64,000 nt of DNA from Paenibacillus sp. FSL K6-1330 (GCF_037976825.1 NZ_CP150269.1:4229501-4293500), one strand, 5' to 3'. Positions 53,392 through 62,317 are shown, counted from the first letter of the stretch. The notes: generated from the letters alone by a model not told the origin. Program-made: numbers and translations.

Positions 53392-53460
53392 ATTTATCTT
53401 AGAATGATAGAATCGTTCAGCCTCAATTGAAAACTTGTAAATTCGAGAAAGTAAAAAAAA

Positions 53461-53483
53461 GCCGTGACCACGGTGGTCACAGC
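53461..53483 (-). terminator. Terminator overlapping the regulator stop codon
   Basis: gccgtgaccac pairs with gtggtcacagc; minus strand continues TTTTTTTT. The stem includes the TGA of the regulator gene at 53477-53479. Confidence 0.85.
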
Positions 53484-54850
53484 TTATGAATCCATTTGTC
53501 TCTTGTTGTTTTACTTCCCAGCCCGGACATCAGCTCTTCCTCATCGATCAGATAAGAGAAGTATTGCTTCAACTGCTCGCGGAACAGCAGCATCTCATCC
53601 AGACTTAGTCGTATATCTTTGCAGGTCTTATATAGATGAGCCATTTCTCGGTGCAGGTTGAGACGGGAGGGCCGTCCCTCCATCTCCGGATCCACATTCT
53701 CAGTAATATAGCGGTTTGCTGGTAGGCTGTACGAATGCCTGCGGATGTATTCCTGCACCTCGTTAGAGGCCAGGAAATCGGCAAAGCTTTGGGCCAGCTC
53801 CTGCTCTTTGGAGTGGGCGCTTACCCCGATCCCGGTGCCCAATAGCAGTGTTGTTCCATTATCAAAATGCGGCAGAGGCGCCACGTCATAAGTAAAGGAC
53901 GCTCCCTTCAGCTGGTTGAGCAGATAATACGTCGTCAAAATGACGGAGACCTTCTGCTCACGGAACAGATTCTCCGCTTCAAAAGCGCCTTGAGCCAGCG
54001 CCAACGGGAACATGCCGTCCTCGTGAATCAGCCTGCGGAGCCAGGACAAACCCTCGATCGCCCGGCTCCATGACGAATCAATCTCCGTATCGCCTCTATT
54101 CTGCATGAGGAAAATGGGCCATCGGTTCAGCGAATACAATTGCAGGGCCAGACTGTAACGTCCGGGGCTTTTCAGCTCCCTCAGCATTCGCTGAAGATCG
54201 TCCCAGCTCCAACCACTGTCCGGCTCAAACTGTCGTTTTTCCCGAAGATGCTCCTTGTTGTAGGCTAAAATCACGGGAGAATGAATGAAAGGCTTTGCCG
54301 CCAGCTTGCCTTCGGCATCCACGAACGGAGCATGCAAAAAAGTGTAGGTTGACGCATAGGGCTGCTGTGGGAGAAACAGACCGGTACTTCCGCTCTCCTG
54401 GAAATGCATCATATCCTGCATGTTGACGGACAACACGTCCACAATGCCAAGTCGCATCAGGTTCGCGATGCTTTCCGCATGTTCATACGGCAGGTCCACG
54501 ATTTCTACAAAAATATCCGGGTGCCGTTCCTGGAACAGGGCAAGTAGGGCCTCCATTTCCGCCTCTGCATATAGAGAAGGATACATACCGAAACGAATCT
54601 TCCGGACTTGTCCGGTAGAAGCAACCACTTGGGTGCCCACACGGGGCACTTTAACGATCAATTCTTCCTGAACCAGCTGATCCAGCGCTTGCCGGACCGA
54701 ATTTTTGCTTAGACCGTACAGCTCGATCAGAGACATTTCCGACGGAAGATAATCGCCTTGAGCGTAAGCGCCGCTTTTAATTTTTTGGCGCAGATCGGTG
54801 ACCATGCGCTTCATTTTATTTTGAAAAGTATACCGGTCGGATTTAGCCAT
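53477..54850 (-). CDS. GntR regulator fused to a solute-binding-protein domain
   Basis: 457 aa. Residues 10-75 are a GntR winged helix (GDYLPSEMSLIELYGLSKNSVRQALDQLVQEELI, then VPRVGTQVV). Residues 83-440 match family-1 extracellular sugar-binding proteins (KIRFGMYPSLYAEAEMEALLALFQERHPDIFVEIVDLP, VILAYNKEHL, GLSWLRRLIHEDG), without a signal peptide. So a binding-protein fold serves as cytoplasmic sensor in place of the usual UTRA or LacI domain. AACCAGTT motifs in its own leader and at the propeller gene suggest both are targets. Probable effector: an imported oligosaccharide. Confidence 0.85.
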   Translation of the reverse strand: MAKSDRYTFQNKMKRMVTDLRQKIKSGAYAQGDYLPSEMSLIELYGLSKNSVRQALDQLVQEELIVKVPRVGTQVVASTGQVRKIRFGMYPSLYAEAEMEALLALFQERHPDIFVEIVDLPYEHAESIANLMRLGIVDVLSVNMQDMMHFQESGSTGLFLPQQPYASTYTFLHAPFVDAEGKLAAKPFIHSPVILAYNKEHLREKRQFEPDSGWSWDDLQRMLRELKSPGRYSLALQLYSLNRWPIFLMQNRGDTEIDSSWSRAIEGLSWLRRLIHEDGMFPLALAQGAFEAENLFREQKVSVILTTYYLLNQLKGASFTYDVAPLPHFDNGTTLLLGTGIGVSAHSKEQELAQSFADFLASNEVQEYIRRHSYSLPANRYITENVDPEMEGRPSRLNLHREMAHLYKTCKDIRLSLDEMLLFREQLKQYFSYLIDEEELMSGLGSKTTRDKWIHKL

Positions 54851-54868
54851 ATGTGTCCACCTTTATTT

Positions 54869-54933
54869 ACCATAACTGGTTTGCTACATCAATCCATTCT
54901 TATAGTATACTCACTCTTCAACTCGTTTGGCAA
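54869..54933 (-). promoter_or_regulatory. Promoter and operator of the GntR-SBP regulator
   Basis: Minus-strand TTGCCA (54928-54933), 18 bases, TATACT (54904-54909); then AACCAGTTATGGT (54869-54881), an ACCA/TGGT dyad, about 25 bases downstream. Suits autorepression. Confidence 0.6.
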
Positions 54934-55095
54934 AATTAAATCCCATGAAAACTGTACCTGGGCAAATAATCGTTGAATCAACAATCAACAAAAAAGGATT
55001 TATTCATATCATCTCGAACATGATATTTCGGTGCATGGATTGCTAGGTTACATTGGTTACCATCCCCTATACTCAATCTTGAAAGGATGGTCTGT

Positions 55096-55968
55096 ATGGA
55101 TTGGCTGGATCGTATGAACAACGCAATTGAATATGTAGAAACACACCTGTCTGATACGATTGATTACGATATCGTGGCTAGAATTGCCTGCTGCTCAACA
55201 TACCATTTTCAACGAATGTTTCCATTCATAACAAATGTGTCGCTTTCAGAGTATATTAGGCGCAGACGGCTGACCCTTGCCGCATTTGAACTGCAGCAGA
55301 GCGGTACAAAGGTCATCGACATCGCTTTAAAGTATGGTTACGAATCGCCTGAGGCATTTTCTAGAGCGTTTAAAAAAATGCACGGTGTGATGCCAATGTC
55401 AGCGCGCGACAAAGGCGTTACCCTGAAGGCCTATCCTCGGTTATCCTTTCATATTTCGATTCGAGGAGATGTTGAGATGAATTACAGAATGGAAGAAAAA
55501 CAGGATTTTGAGATGTTCGGCGTATCAACTGTGGTGAATAGCGATGACGATCATCCGTTTATTGATATACCTGCTTTTTGGACTAAATGCATATCCGACG
55601 GCACCGTTGATCGAATCCGTACAGCTGCGGGTCTGGGGGAAAATGGTCAGATCCATGGGATACTATACAACAAGCAAGGTGGGGAATTTTCCTACATGAT
55701 CGGTTACTTTATGCCCCAGAGTGGCATGCCAGAAGAGTTTGAAAGACTCCCGATCCCACCTCAAACCTATGCGATATTCTCAACCGGCCTATACCCCGAC
55801 GGGCAAAGCGGTATTCATGATTTATGGAAGCGCATTTGGGCAGAGTGGTTTCCAACCTGCAATTACGAACCAGCAAATGGTCCTGAGTTTGAAATGACTT
55901 ACGATAGAGGCAACAGCATGTATGAAATGGAAGTTTGGATCCCTGTCGTTAAGAAGAAGGGCTCTTAG
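55096..55968 (+). CDS. AraC-family regulator with GyrI-like effector domain
   Basis: 290 aa. N-terminal double HTH (YVETHLSDTIDYDIVARIACCSTYHFQRMF, IDIALKYGYESPEAFSRAFKKMHGVMP) followed by a GyrI-like/SOUL domain (MEEKQDFEMFGVSTVVN..., then LPIPPQTYAIFSTGLYPDG, ending YEMEVWIPV) that binds bulky or cationic drugs, as in Rob and BltR-type regulators. Start at 55096 has AAAGG 9 bases upstream; the earlier ATG at 55087 abuts the ribosome site. Stand-alone; no transporter is adjacent on its strand. Confidence 0.9.
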   Translation: MDWLDRMNNAIEYVETHLSDTIDYDIVARIACCSTYHFQRMFPFITNVSLSEYIRRRRLTLAAFELQQSGTKVIDIALKYGYESPEAFSRAFKKMHGVMPMSARDKGVTLKAYPRLSFHISIRGDVEMNYRMEEKQDFEMFGVSTVVNSDDDHPFIDIPAFWTKCISDGTVDRIRTAAGLGENGQIHGILYNKQGGEFSYMIGYFMPQSGMPEEFERLPIPPQTYAIFSTGLYPDGQSGIHDLWKRIWAEWFPTCNYEPANGPEFEMTYDRGNSMYEMEVWIPVVKKKGS

Positions 55969-55977
55969 AACGAGAAG

Positions 55978-56010
55978 AGCAGCACGAGGGTCAATCTCTC
56001 ATGCTGCTTT
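55978..56010 (+). terminator. Terminator of the AraC/GyrI-like gene
   Basis: agcagca-gag pairs with ctc-tgctgct, followed by TTCTCTC on the plus strand, 10 bases after the stop. Confidence 0.65.
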
Positions 56011-56144
56011 CTCTCGTCCTGCTTCTAATACCCTCTACGCTTAAAATAATAAACGATACCCAACACATTAAATGATCATCCGTTCGTCTATGTGCGCGAT
56101 ATTCGCGGCTTTTTAACGAATATGTTAGTAATTAGATACAATGC

Positions 56145-57533
56145 TTACTCTCCAACCTTAGAAGCGGGCAGTTTTACAACAGCTGTAAGTCCTTCCCCTC
56201 GATCACTCTCCAGAATCAGTTCTCCCTGATGAGCCTTGGCAATTCTCTCCACCATGGGTAATCCCAGTCCATGTCCTTGTCGGTTCGGGCGTGTTCGTCC
56301 AGAAGTATAGGGAAGTAAAATCACGTCCTTTAGTTCTTCTTTCGGGATGCCTTTTCCGTTGTCCGATACCACAAAGCTATAAAACACCCCGTCTGCCGGA
56401 CCCGTTTTCAATTCAATTTTACATCCGTCCGGATTATGCCTGATACTGTTCTGTACCAGGTTCGTTATCGCCCGATACAATAGACGTTCATCCCCGCTCA
56501 CGATCAGACTCTCGTCCATCACATGAAGAGAAATGTCATAGCTCTCATCGAGGCCGTTGTTTAAAAAGTCGGATACGACCTGTCTGGCCAACGCGGAGAG
56601 ACGGATCGACTTCAACTGTAATGGCTGCATATCGTATTCCAGCATCGATACCAAATTCAGATCACTCACCAAAGATCGCAAGCGTTCCCCCTGGCGACGG
56701 ATGATTGCAGCCTGTTGTTTATGCTCAGCAGACAGTTCCGGCTGGTCCTCCAACTCGCTCGCATAACCCAGGATCATGGATAGCGGTGTCCGGATATCAT
56801 GGGAGATGCCTGCGATCCAGTTCGATCTCGCAACGTCCCTCGCTTTGAGTGCATCATTCTTCTCTTGGAGCATCTGAGAGGTCGAATTGATACTTTGGGA
56901 CACATCATTGAATATCCCCCCGGTATCCACCTGGACCGGCTCTTCCTTGGAAAGAGCATGGATACCATGAATCAACGGCCTTATTCCCCGGATGACCCGC
57001 GTTCCAATTAGCACGGAAACCAACAGTGCAAGGGCTACATTGCACAACAGTAACAACAAAATTCGTACAGGTAGGGACCTTAGCCACTCGACCAAGAAGT
57101 CGATTTGATATTTTCCGTAGGTGTTTTTAGAATATCCCAATACCAGCAATCCATCTTCTCGTTCCCATACATATACGGGGTATTCCATTAGATAGTAGCG
57201 GGAGAACTTGGCTACGTCCGTTACATCATAGGACCTTGGAATGTCCTCAGGCAGTCGTTCGCTCCACTGTACCTGCCCATCCCGATCCATCAACATGGCC
57301 CAAGTTTGGTGCGTATCCAGCAGTTGAATCCCCTCATGGCCAAGCACATAGTTTCCCTGTTGCAGAACCAATTCGTTGGCCAATTTCTGCACAATTGCTT
57401 CAGGGGAAGGCCCTTTGTGATTTTCCTGGAAAATCAATGAACCGAGTAGTACCAGATTGAACAGTAACAGAAGAAAGGAAACCAGAATCGTCGAACCGAC
57501 AAACCGCCGTAATATCCGGATAACGCCATCCAT
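56145..57533 (-). CDS. Sensor histidine kinase
   Basis: 462 aa. Two membrane helices (about 12-32 and 150-172) enclose a 115-residue extracellular loop; then HAMP-like linker, H-box ISHDIRTPLSMILGY, N-box NLVQNSIRHNP, G1 VSDNGKGIP and G2 GHGLGLPMV. It autophosphorylates and passes phosphate to the adjacent response regulator, whose gene overlaps by one base. A long sensor loop and a neighbouring BcrA/LanF-type ATPase fit antimicrobial-peptide sensing of the NisK/BcrS or CprK type rather than the short-loop BceS type. Confidence 0.93.
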   Translation of the reverse strand: MDGVIRILRRFVGSTILVSFLLLLFNLVLLGSLIFQENHKGPSPEAIVQKLANELVLQQGNYVLGHEGIQLLDTHQTWAMLMDRDGQVQWSERLPEDIPRSYDVTDVAKFSRYYLMEYPVYVWEREDGLLVLGYSKNTYGKYQIDFLVEWLRSLPVRILLLLLCNVALALLVSVLIGTRVIRGIRPLIHGIHALSKEEPVQVDTGGIFNDVSQSINSTSQMLQEKNDALKARDVARSNWIAGISHDIRTPLSMILGYASELEDQPELSAEHKQQAAIIRRQGERLRSLVSDLNLVSMLEYDMQPLQLKSIRLSALARQVVSDFLNNGLDESYDISLHVMDESLIVSGDERLLYRAITNLVQNSIRHNPDGCKIELKTGPADGVFYSFVVSDNGKGIPKEELKDVILLPYTSGRTRPNRQGHGLGLPMVERIAKAHQGELILESDRGEGLTAVVKLPASKVGE

Positions 57534-58246
57534 TATCGGGACTCCTGTGTCATGAGTTTATACCCGAGTCCACGCACGGTTAACAAATACACCGGATTTG
57601 ATGGATCTTCCTCGATTTTCTCCCGAATGCGTCGAACATGCACCATCAAAGTGTTCTCATAACCATAAATCTCATCACCCCATACGGCTTGGCATAAAGC
57701 GTCACTGGTTACGATCCGGCCCTGATTCTCATACAGCTTCATCAGTATGGAGTGCTCCTTGGCAGTCAACGAGAATTCTTTGTGCTCCCTTAGTACGACA
57801 GCGCTATCCAAATCTACCGTTAGAGCACCCAACCGAAATACAGGTAACCGTTCTACGATGTTGGAGGCATATACCCGCTTCAAAATAGCCATCAGTCGGA
57901 GAATAAGTTCTCTGGGCAAAAAGGGCTTGACCATATAATCATCAGCGCCCAAGCCTAGCCCGAGCAGCCGATCTTCATCTTCACCTCGCGCAGACAAAAA
58001 CAGTACAGGCATGTCCGTAAACGACCGGATGGATGAAAGTAGCGAAAAGCCGTCTCCATCCGGCAGCATGATATCCAATATGGCCGCATCTGGCTTCTCC
58101 GATCTGCATACAGACAGGGCATTCGAGAAATTGCCGGCAGTATAGATCCGGAAGAAGCCTTCTCTTCGTAGGAAACGTTCAATCATCTCCCGTATTTCAG
58201 GCTCGTCGTCAACAATCAGTATTTTTTTATTCTTTATCAAGTCCAA
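57533..58246 (-). CDS. OmpR-type response regulator
   Basis: 237 aa. Receiver domain with phospho-acceptor Asp in AAILDIMLPDGDG, the switch Thr/Ser region FLSARGED and Lys in VKPF; C-terminal winged helix (LTAKEHSILMKLYENQGRIVTSDALCQAVWG...VHVRRIREKIEEDP). It likely activates the divergent ABC genes: 11-base direct repeats AAGGTAAATGT/AAGGTTAACTT at 58309-58331 lie just upstream of their promoter. Cotranscribed with the histidine kinase. Confidence 0.94.
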   Translation of the reverse strand: MDLIKNKKILIVDDEPEIREMIERFLRREGFFRIYTAGNFSNALSVCRSEKPDAAILDIMLPDGDGFSLLSSIRSFTDMPVLFLSARGEDEDRLLGLGLGADDYMVKPFLPRELILRLMAILKRVYASNIVERLPVFRLGALTVDLDSAVVLREHKEFSLTAKEHSILMKLYENQGRIVTSDALCQAVWGDEIYGYENTLMVHVRRIREKIEEDPSNPVYLLTVRGLGYKLMTQESR

Positions 58247-58308
58247 TTCACATCACCCAATTTAGTATACATGACGAATGCATGCAGCCGATATTTTCCT
58301 AATCTATT

Positions 58309-58361
58309 TAAGGTAAATGTAAGGTTAACTTCAGCGGAGCGCAAGAATCCTGTTCTATAGT
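58309..58361 (+). promoter_or_regulatory. Response-regulator direct repeats and promoter of the ABC operon
   Basis: AAGGTAAATGT followed at once by AAGGTTAACTT (11-base phasing, 58310-58331), then -10 TATAGT (58356-58361) with no recognisable -35, the layout of an activator-dependent promoter. It also rules out the earlier start of the ATPase at 58360. Confidence 0.6.
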
Positions 58362-58398
58362 GAGCAACAGAGACCTTTATGAAATGGAGTTGAAATCA

Positions 58399-59322
58399 AT
58401 GTTAATTACGTCGCCCCCCATCGTGGAGACCCATAACCTGTCCAAAACTTACAGTGGTACACACCGTGTAAACCAGGTGAATCTAACAGTGCAACCTGGA
58501 CAAATCTTCGGCTTCCTAGGCCCGAATGGAGCTGGCAAAACAACCACGCTTAAGATGCTGCTCGGGCTCATTAAGCCTACCGAAGGCAAGGTCAAAGTGT
58601 TTGGCAAAGACTTGGACAATCATCGCCCGTCCATTTTGAACCAGACCGGTTCCCTGATCGAATCTCCGTCATATTACGGCCATCTGACAGGACTTGAGAA
58701 TTTGAAGGTCATGCAGCGTCTCCGCAGCGTCCCGAGCAAGAATATAGACGAGGTACTCCGAATTGTAAGACTCGAAAACCATAAGCATAAGAAGGCAGAC
58801 CAATACTCTTTGGGTATGAAACAACGGCTAGGCATTGCCATGGCTTTGCTCGCCTTTCCCAGCCTGCTGATTCTGGATGAGCCAACGAACGGCCTTGATC
58901 CTGCGGGTATCGGCGAAATCCGTGAGTTAATCAAATCCCTCCCCGGACAATACGGGATTACCGTGGTGTTATCGAGCCATCTATTGTCGGAGATAGAGCA
59001 GATTGCAACATCCGTAGGCATTATCAATGACGGTAAGCTGCTGTTTCAGGGGACGATGCAGAACCTCCAAACCAGCAACAAAGCCACCATTCGTTTCAAG
59101 ACAACGGACCCGACAAGAGCGGCGAAGATTCTGCTAACCCAAGGATATTTACCCAAAATCCAGGGGAAACAGCTTGTGTTTGAACATCTCCCGGACGAGG
59201 AAGTTTCACGCATAAATCGGGTGCTGGTGGAACAAGATCTTCCCGTCATCCGGATTGAGGAGCATAAAAAGAGCCTGGAAGACATTTTCCTTGATTTGAC
59301 CGGAAGGGAGCGGAGCCTATAA
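58399..59322 (+). CDS. ABC ATPase, bacitracin/lantibiotic-immunity type (BcrA/LanF)
   Basis: 307 aa. Walker A GPNGAGKTT, signature YSLGMKQRLGIA, Walker B LLILDEPTNGLDPAGI, switch LSSHLLSE, and a C-terminal domain typical of BcrA/NisF-type ATPases. ATG at 58399 has GGAG 9 bases upstream. The TAATG overlap with the next gene suggests coupling. With the two permeases it forms a LanFEG- or BcrAB-like efflux pump that protects against peptide antibiotics. Confidence 0.95.
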   Translation: MLITSPPIVETHNLSKTYSGTHRVNQVNLTVQPGQIFGFLGPNGAGKTTTLKMLLGLIKPTEGKVKVFGKDLDNHRPSILNQTGSLIESPSYYGHLTGLENLKVMQRLRSVPSKNIDEVLRIVRLENHKHKKADQYSLGMKQRLGIAMALLAFPSLLILDEPTNGLDPAGIGEIRELIKSLPGQYGITVVLSSHLLSEIEQIATSVGIINDGKLLFQGTMQNLQTSNKATIRFKTTDPTRAAKILLTQGYLPKIQGKQLVFEHLPDEEVSRINRVLVEQDLPVIRIEEHKKSLEDIFLDLTGRERSL

Positions 59323-60071
59323 TGATTGCTCTATCACTGGAGTATTTCAAAATTCGCCGCAAACGGATCTGGGTCATGCTTACGCTGTTTCTTGCTGCAG
59401 AGATGGTCTGGGCATCCATGTCCATGAGTATTTCCATTTCAAGGAGCGCTGCTAATGCGAGTTGGGAAGCCTTGATCTTCAGCATCTCTTCCATGAACGG
59501 TCTGTTTCTTCCTATTATTTCAGCTATTGTGGTTTCCCGCATTTGTGACATGGAGCATAAGGGAAACACGTGGAAAATGTTAATGACAACCAATATAGGT
59601 CGCAATCATGTCTACGCTGCAAAATACATATGTGCGAACAGCCTGATCCTCTACGGTATTATGGCGCAGGCAGTTTTCATCGTGGGATTCGGCAAATCCA
59701 AAGGCATTGGCGGGAGTTTACCGCTTTCCCTGCTCGTCCAATTTACCATCGGAACGATGGTAACAACATTCGTCATCATCGCTCTCCAGCAATGGTTGTC
59801 CCTTACGGTACGGAATCAGGCTTTCTCCTTATGTTTGGGCATGCTGGGCGGCTTTATTGGAACGACATCCGGGCTATTTCCGTCCGGCATTCGTCACCTG
59901 TTCGTTTGGTCCTACTACATGGATCTAAGTCCAGTTACCTATGTGTACAGCTCTACTTCAGGTTCATATCTATCCGGCACGCTGCCTGCTGGATTGCTGA
60001 TGACTTCTATTCTTCTGGCTGCGGTTTTCTATTTTGCAGGCATCATTCACACTTCAAAACAAGAGATCTAA
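59322..60071 (+). CDS. ABC-2 permease, immunity type (LanE-like)
   Basis: 249 aa with about six hydrophobic spans, beginning LSLEYFKIRRKRIWVMLTLFL and containing EHKGNTWKMLMTTNIGRNHVYAAK, the pattern of lantibiotic-immunity or bacitracin permeases. The ATG overlaps the ATPase stop (TAATG). It pairs with the next permease and the ATPase. Specific peptide not deducible. Confidence 0.9.
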   Translation: MIALSLEYFKIRRKRIWVMLTLFLAAEMVWASMSMSISISRSAANASWEALIFSISSMNGLFLPIISAIVVSRICDMEHKGNTWKMLMTTNIGRNHVYAAKYICANSLILYGIMAQAVFIVGFGKSKGIGGSLPLSLLVQFTIGTMVTTFVIIALQQWLSLTVRNQAFSLCLGMLGGFIGTTSGLFPSGIRHLFVWSYYMDLSPVTYVYSSTSGSYLSGTLPAGLLMTSILLAAVFYFAGIIHTSKQEI

Positions 60072-60082
60072 GGAGGAACCCC

Positions 60083-60814
60083 ATGCTAAGGAGCATTTCC
60101 GCCGAATGGCTCAAACTTCGACATTCCCGCATCGGCCTGGTGCTGGCGATTCTGCCCGTAATCAGCCTGCTGATCGGATGCTTTAACTTTTATTTCAATC
60201 AAGCGACCTTGCAGAACGGGTGGTACAGCCTGTGGACACAAGTCAGTTTGTTTTATGGTGAGTTTTTTCTGCCCATTCTGATTGCCATCTGCTGTGCCTT
60301 CGTATGCCGATTGGAACACGCAAATCGTAACTGGAATATGGTTCTTGCCTCCCCAATGTCCATCACCAGCCTGTTTGTTGCCAAATTGTTTACTGTCAGC
60401 ATGCTGATCTTTGCCGCCCAGACCTTCTTTATGTTCATGTATTGGGCAGCTGGGCGGTTATTCTCCATTCCGAGTCCGTTCCCGATGGAAACCGTAGTAT
60501 GGAGCCTGCGCGGATGGTTCGCTTCCATTTCCATTGCGGCACTGCAGCTGGGACTGTCCATAAGGATCAGAAGTTTCGCTACGCCAATCGGTATCAGCCT
60601 TTGCGCCGTTTTTCTGGGACTCGGTTTGTATGTGCTGAACTTTGGCATGCTGTTTCCTTACTCTCTGCTGACCATAGGCATGGGTGTCCTGAGCCAAAAA
60701 GGACTGACCCCCGCGGAGAACCTCTTCTTTATGTTCATGAACTGCACCTTTATTCTACTATTCGGAGCATGGTCCATCCGCCGCTTGAAATATAAAGATG
60801 TCGCTTCGTCCTAA
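60083..60814 (+). CDS. ABC-2 permease, immunity type (LanG-like)
   Basis: 243 aa; starts SISAEWLKLRHSRIGLVLAILPVISLLIG and has LEHANRNWNMVLASPMSITSLFVAKL, parallel to the EHKGNTW block of the previous permease. ATG at 60083 has AAGGAGG 6 bases upstream. The open frame extends back to 59570 through the previous gene, but no start there is credible. Second channel subunit of the pump. Confidence 0.9.
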   Translation: MLRSISAEWLKLRHSRIGLVLAILPVISLLIGCFNFYFNQATLQNGWYSLWTQVSLFYGEFFLPILIAICCAFVCRLEHANRNWNMVLASPMSITSLFVAKLFTVSMLIFAAQTFFMFMYWAAGRLFSIPSPFPMETVVWSLRGWFASISIAALQLGLSIRIRSFATPIGISLCAVFLGLGLYVLNFGMLFPYSLLTIGMGVLSQKGLTPAENLFFMFMNCTFILLFGAWSIRRLKYKDVASS

Positions 60815-60841
60815 ATTCATAAAGAAAAAGGAGCATTGAAT

Positions 60842-61180
60842 ATGAAAAGAGCATTTGCCATCCCCGCATTATGAATTGCACTTTTTGTGATTTTTATGTC
60901 AACTGTCCCATTGACTTCAAATCATCTGACGAGTAGAAACATCTACTATACTATCGTGGATCGCGCTTTCCACAGCATAGGGAATAATGACTCATATATT
61001 TATGTAATGGTTGGATATACCAAGGAAGGGAAAGCGAAGGAATTATCCTTCTCTACCAGCAAACCGATTCCAAACGGAGCTTATTTGAGGCTGTATGTCT
61101 CAATCATTCGAGGTGTAACTTACTGGGAAGAAGTTACGGTAGACGAAATGCCCTTCTTAACGAAGACATTATTAATACAA
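60842..61180 (+). pseudogene. YxeA-like small secreted protein with in-frame stop
   Basis: AAAAAGGAG precedes ATG AAA AGA GCA TTT... but codon 11 is TGA. The frame then continues as IALFVIFMSTVPLTSN (the rest of a signal peptide) and NIYYTIVD, YVMVGYTKEGKAKELSFSTSKPIPNGAYLRLYV, GVTYWEEV, matching YxeA/DUF1093 proteins that accompany bacitracin-type ABC operons. The C-terminal frame also runs past the expected end into the terminator, so a second change is likely. It is the fourth gene of the pump operon. Coordinates of the end are approximate. Confidence 0.75.
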
Positions 61181-61182
61181 AA

Positions 61183-61212
61183 AGCCGCTGATCTCATTCT
61201 AAATCAGCGGCT
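61183..61212. terminator. Bidirectional terminator between the pump operon and the stalk-domain gene
   Basis: gccgctgat pairs with atcagcggc around 10 bases; A-tract to the left and TTTACC to the right. Almost the same stem as at 48858-48885. Confidence 0.82.
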
Positions 61213-61223
61213 AAGAAATTTAC

Positions 61224-62168
61224 CTATTTTGCTTCCTCTTCATAAACAACAACGGTCTGACTTTCTGATTCCCACTTGACCGTTGCATTCAATGCCTCAC
61301 TTATAAAGCGTACGGGTACATACGTATTGCCCTTGGTAACGGTAGCTGGGGCATCCAACGAGACCTTCTTACCATTAACGGTCGCTGTTTTACTGCCAAC
61401 CAGGAGTTGAATGCTCACCCCGTCCTTCGTGACGGTGATGGAACCTTTTTCAGAATTCCAGATTACCTCGGCTTCCAAAGCCTCGGCTATAGCGCGAAAA
61501 GGAACATATGTGTTGCCTTTTTTGACAAAAGGTTCGGCGTCAGAAGCTTCGCCGTTCACATACAGCTTAACCCCATTCTTTTTACCCGCCTTTTCGTTGA
61601 GCTTACCCATGGTTTTGTATAAATCCAGATTTTTGAAATTTGCTTGAATGGCTTCTTCTTGCAGATACACAGCGTCTGTCACGCTGCCGTTTGTTTCAAG
61701 CATGCCCGCTGCCGCTTCTAATGCCTTGTCTTTGTCAATAATGGCTTCAAGTTGTTTTTGTTGTTCGTCCGTCAGCTTGGCCGCATATTCGGTAAGCAAA
61801 ATATTTGCTATAACGGCGCCTGCCGGTTTATCCTCTACGTTTTGAATAGCATTTAGCAAACCTTTGTATCCTTTATGTCCTCTGTCCTTGGAATCCGCTT
61901 TTCCGGCGGAGTTGTCGTTTGCATTCTCAGTTTCTGAGGGTGATGGATCCTCAACTTGATCTTCTTCTTTGCTGACCATGTCATCAGATGACTCGACTTT
62001 CTCGGTTTGTTGCTCTTCATTTTGAGTTTCTTTTTCTTTTGGTCCTTTTGGAGAAGCCTCGTTACTTGTCTTGCCAGGTGGGGTGTTGCCCGGTTTGGCT
62101 GAAATTGTGCCTGCGGTGGTCGCAAACATGAGTGCCGCACTGGTGAGCAGGATGACTGTTTTTTTCAT
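61224..62168 (-). CDS. Secreted copper-amine-oxidase-type stalk-domain protein
   Basis: 314 aa. Signal peptide (VILLTSAALMFATTAGTISA), a 70-residue acidic Pro/Glu/Lys-rich linker, a helical part (LLNAIQNVEDKPAGAVIANILL) and a C-terminal stalk domain (GVKLYVNGEASDAEPFVKKGNTYVPFRAIAEALEAEVIWN..., second half VNGKKVSLDAPATVTKGNTYVPVRFISEALNA). The last module is the copper amine oxidase N-terminal-like domain common in Paenibacillus surface proteins; there is no oxidase domain. Probably a cell-wall-associated structural or binding protein. Confidence 0.9.
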   Translation of the reverse strand: MKKTVILLTSAALMFATTAGTISAKPGNTPPGKTSNEASPKGPKEKETQNEEQQTEKVESSDDMVSKEEDQVEDPSPSETENANDNSAGKADSKDRGHKGYKGLLNAIQNVEDKPAGAVIANILLTEYAAKLTDEQQKQLEAIIDKDKALEAAAGMLETNGSVTDAVYLQEEAIQANFKNLDLYKTMGKLNEKAGKKNGVKLYVNGEASDAEPFVKKGNTYVPFRAIAEALEAEVIWNSEKGSITVTKDGVSIQLLVGSKTATVNGKKVSLDAPATVTKGNTYVPVRFISEALNATVKWESESQTVVVYEEEAK

Positions 62169-62270
62169 GATAATTCCTCCAAATGATAAAGAATATATGC
62201 TCCTTCATTATCGGCAGAATAAATCGACTCCAATAGATGTTCGTTTGATAGAATTATCGGGTTAGAATGA

Positions 62271-62295
62271 AAAAGTCGCCCAAATGGCGACTTTT
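62271..62295 (-). terminator. Terminator of the GNAT gene
   Basis: aaaagtcgcc-caaat-ggcgactttt, perfect 9-10 bp stem, 23 bases after the stop. Confidence 0.88.
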
Positions 62296-62317
62296 CTTGC
62301 ACATATATCGATTTTTT

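Noticed and set aside
59570..60082. Extended 414-aa frame for the second immunity permease
   Set aside because: The extra N-terminus overlaps the first permease in another frame and has no membrane pattern; the ATG at 60083 has an ideal ribosome site.
60872..60874. TGA in the YxeA-like gene as a selenocysteine codon
   Set aside because: The stop falls in a signal peptide, where selenocysteine has no role, and no clear SECIS-like stem follows.
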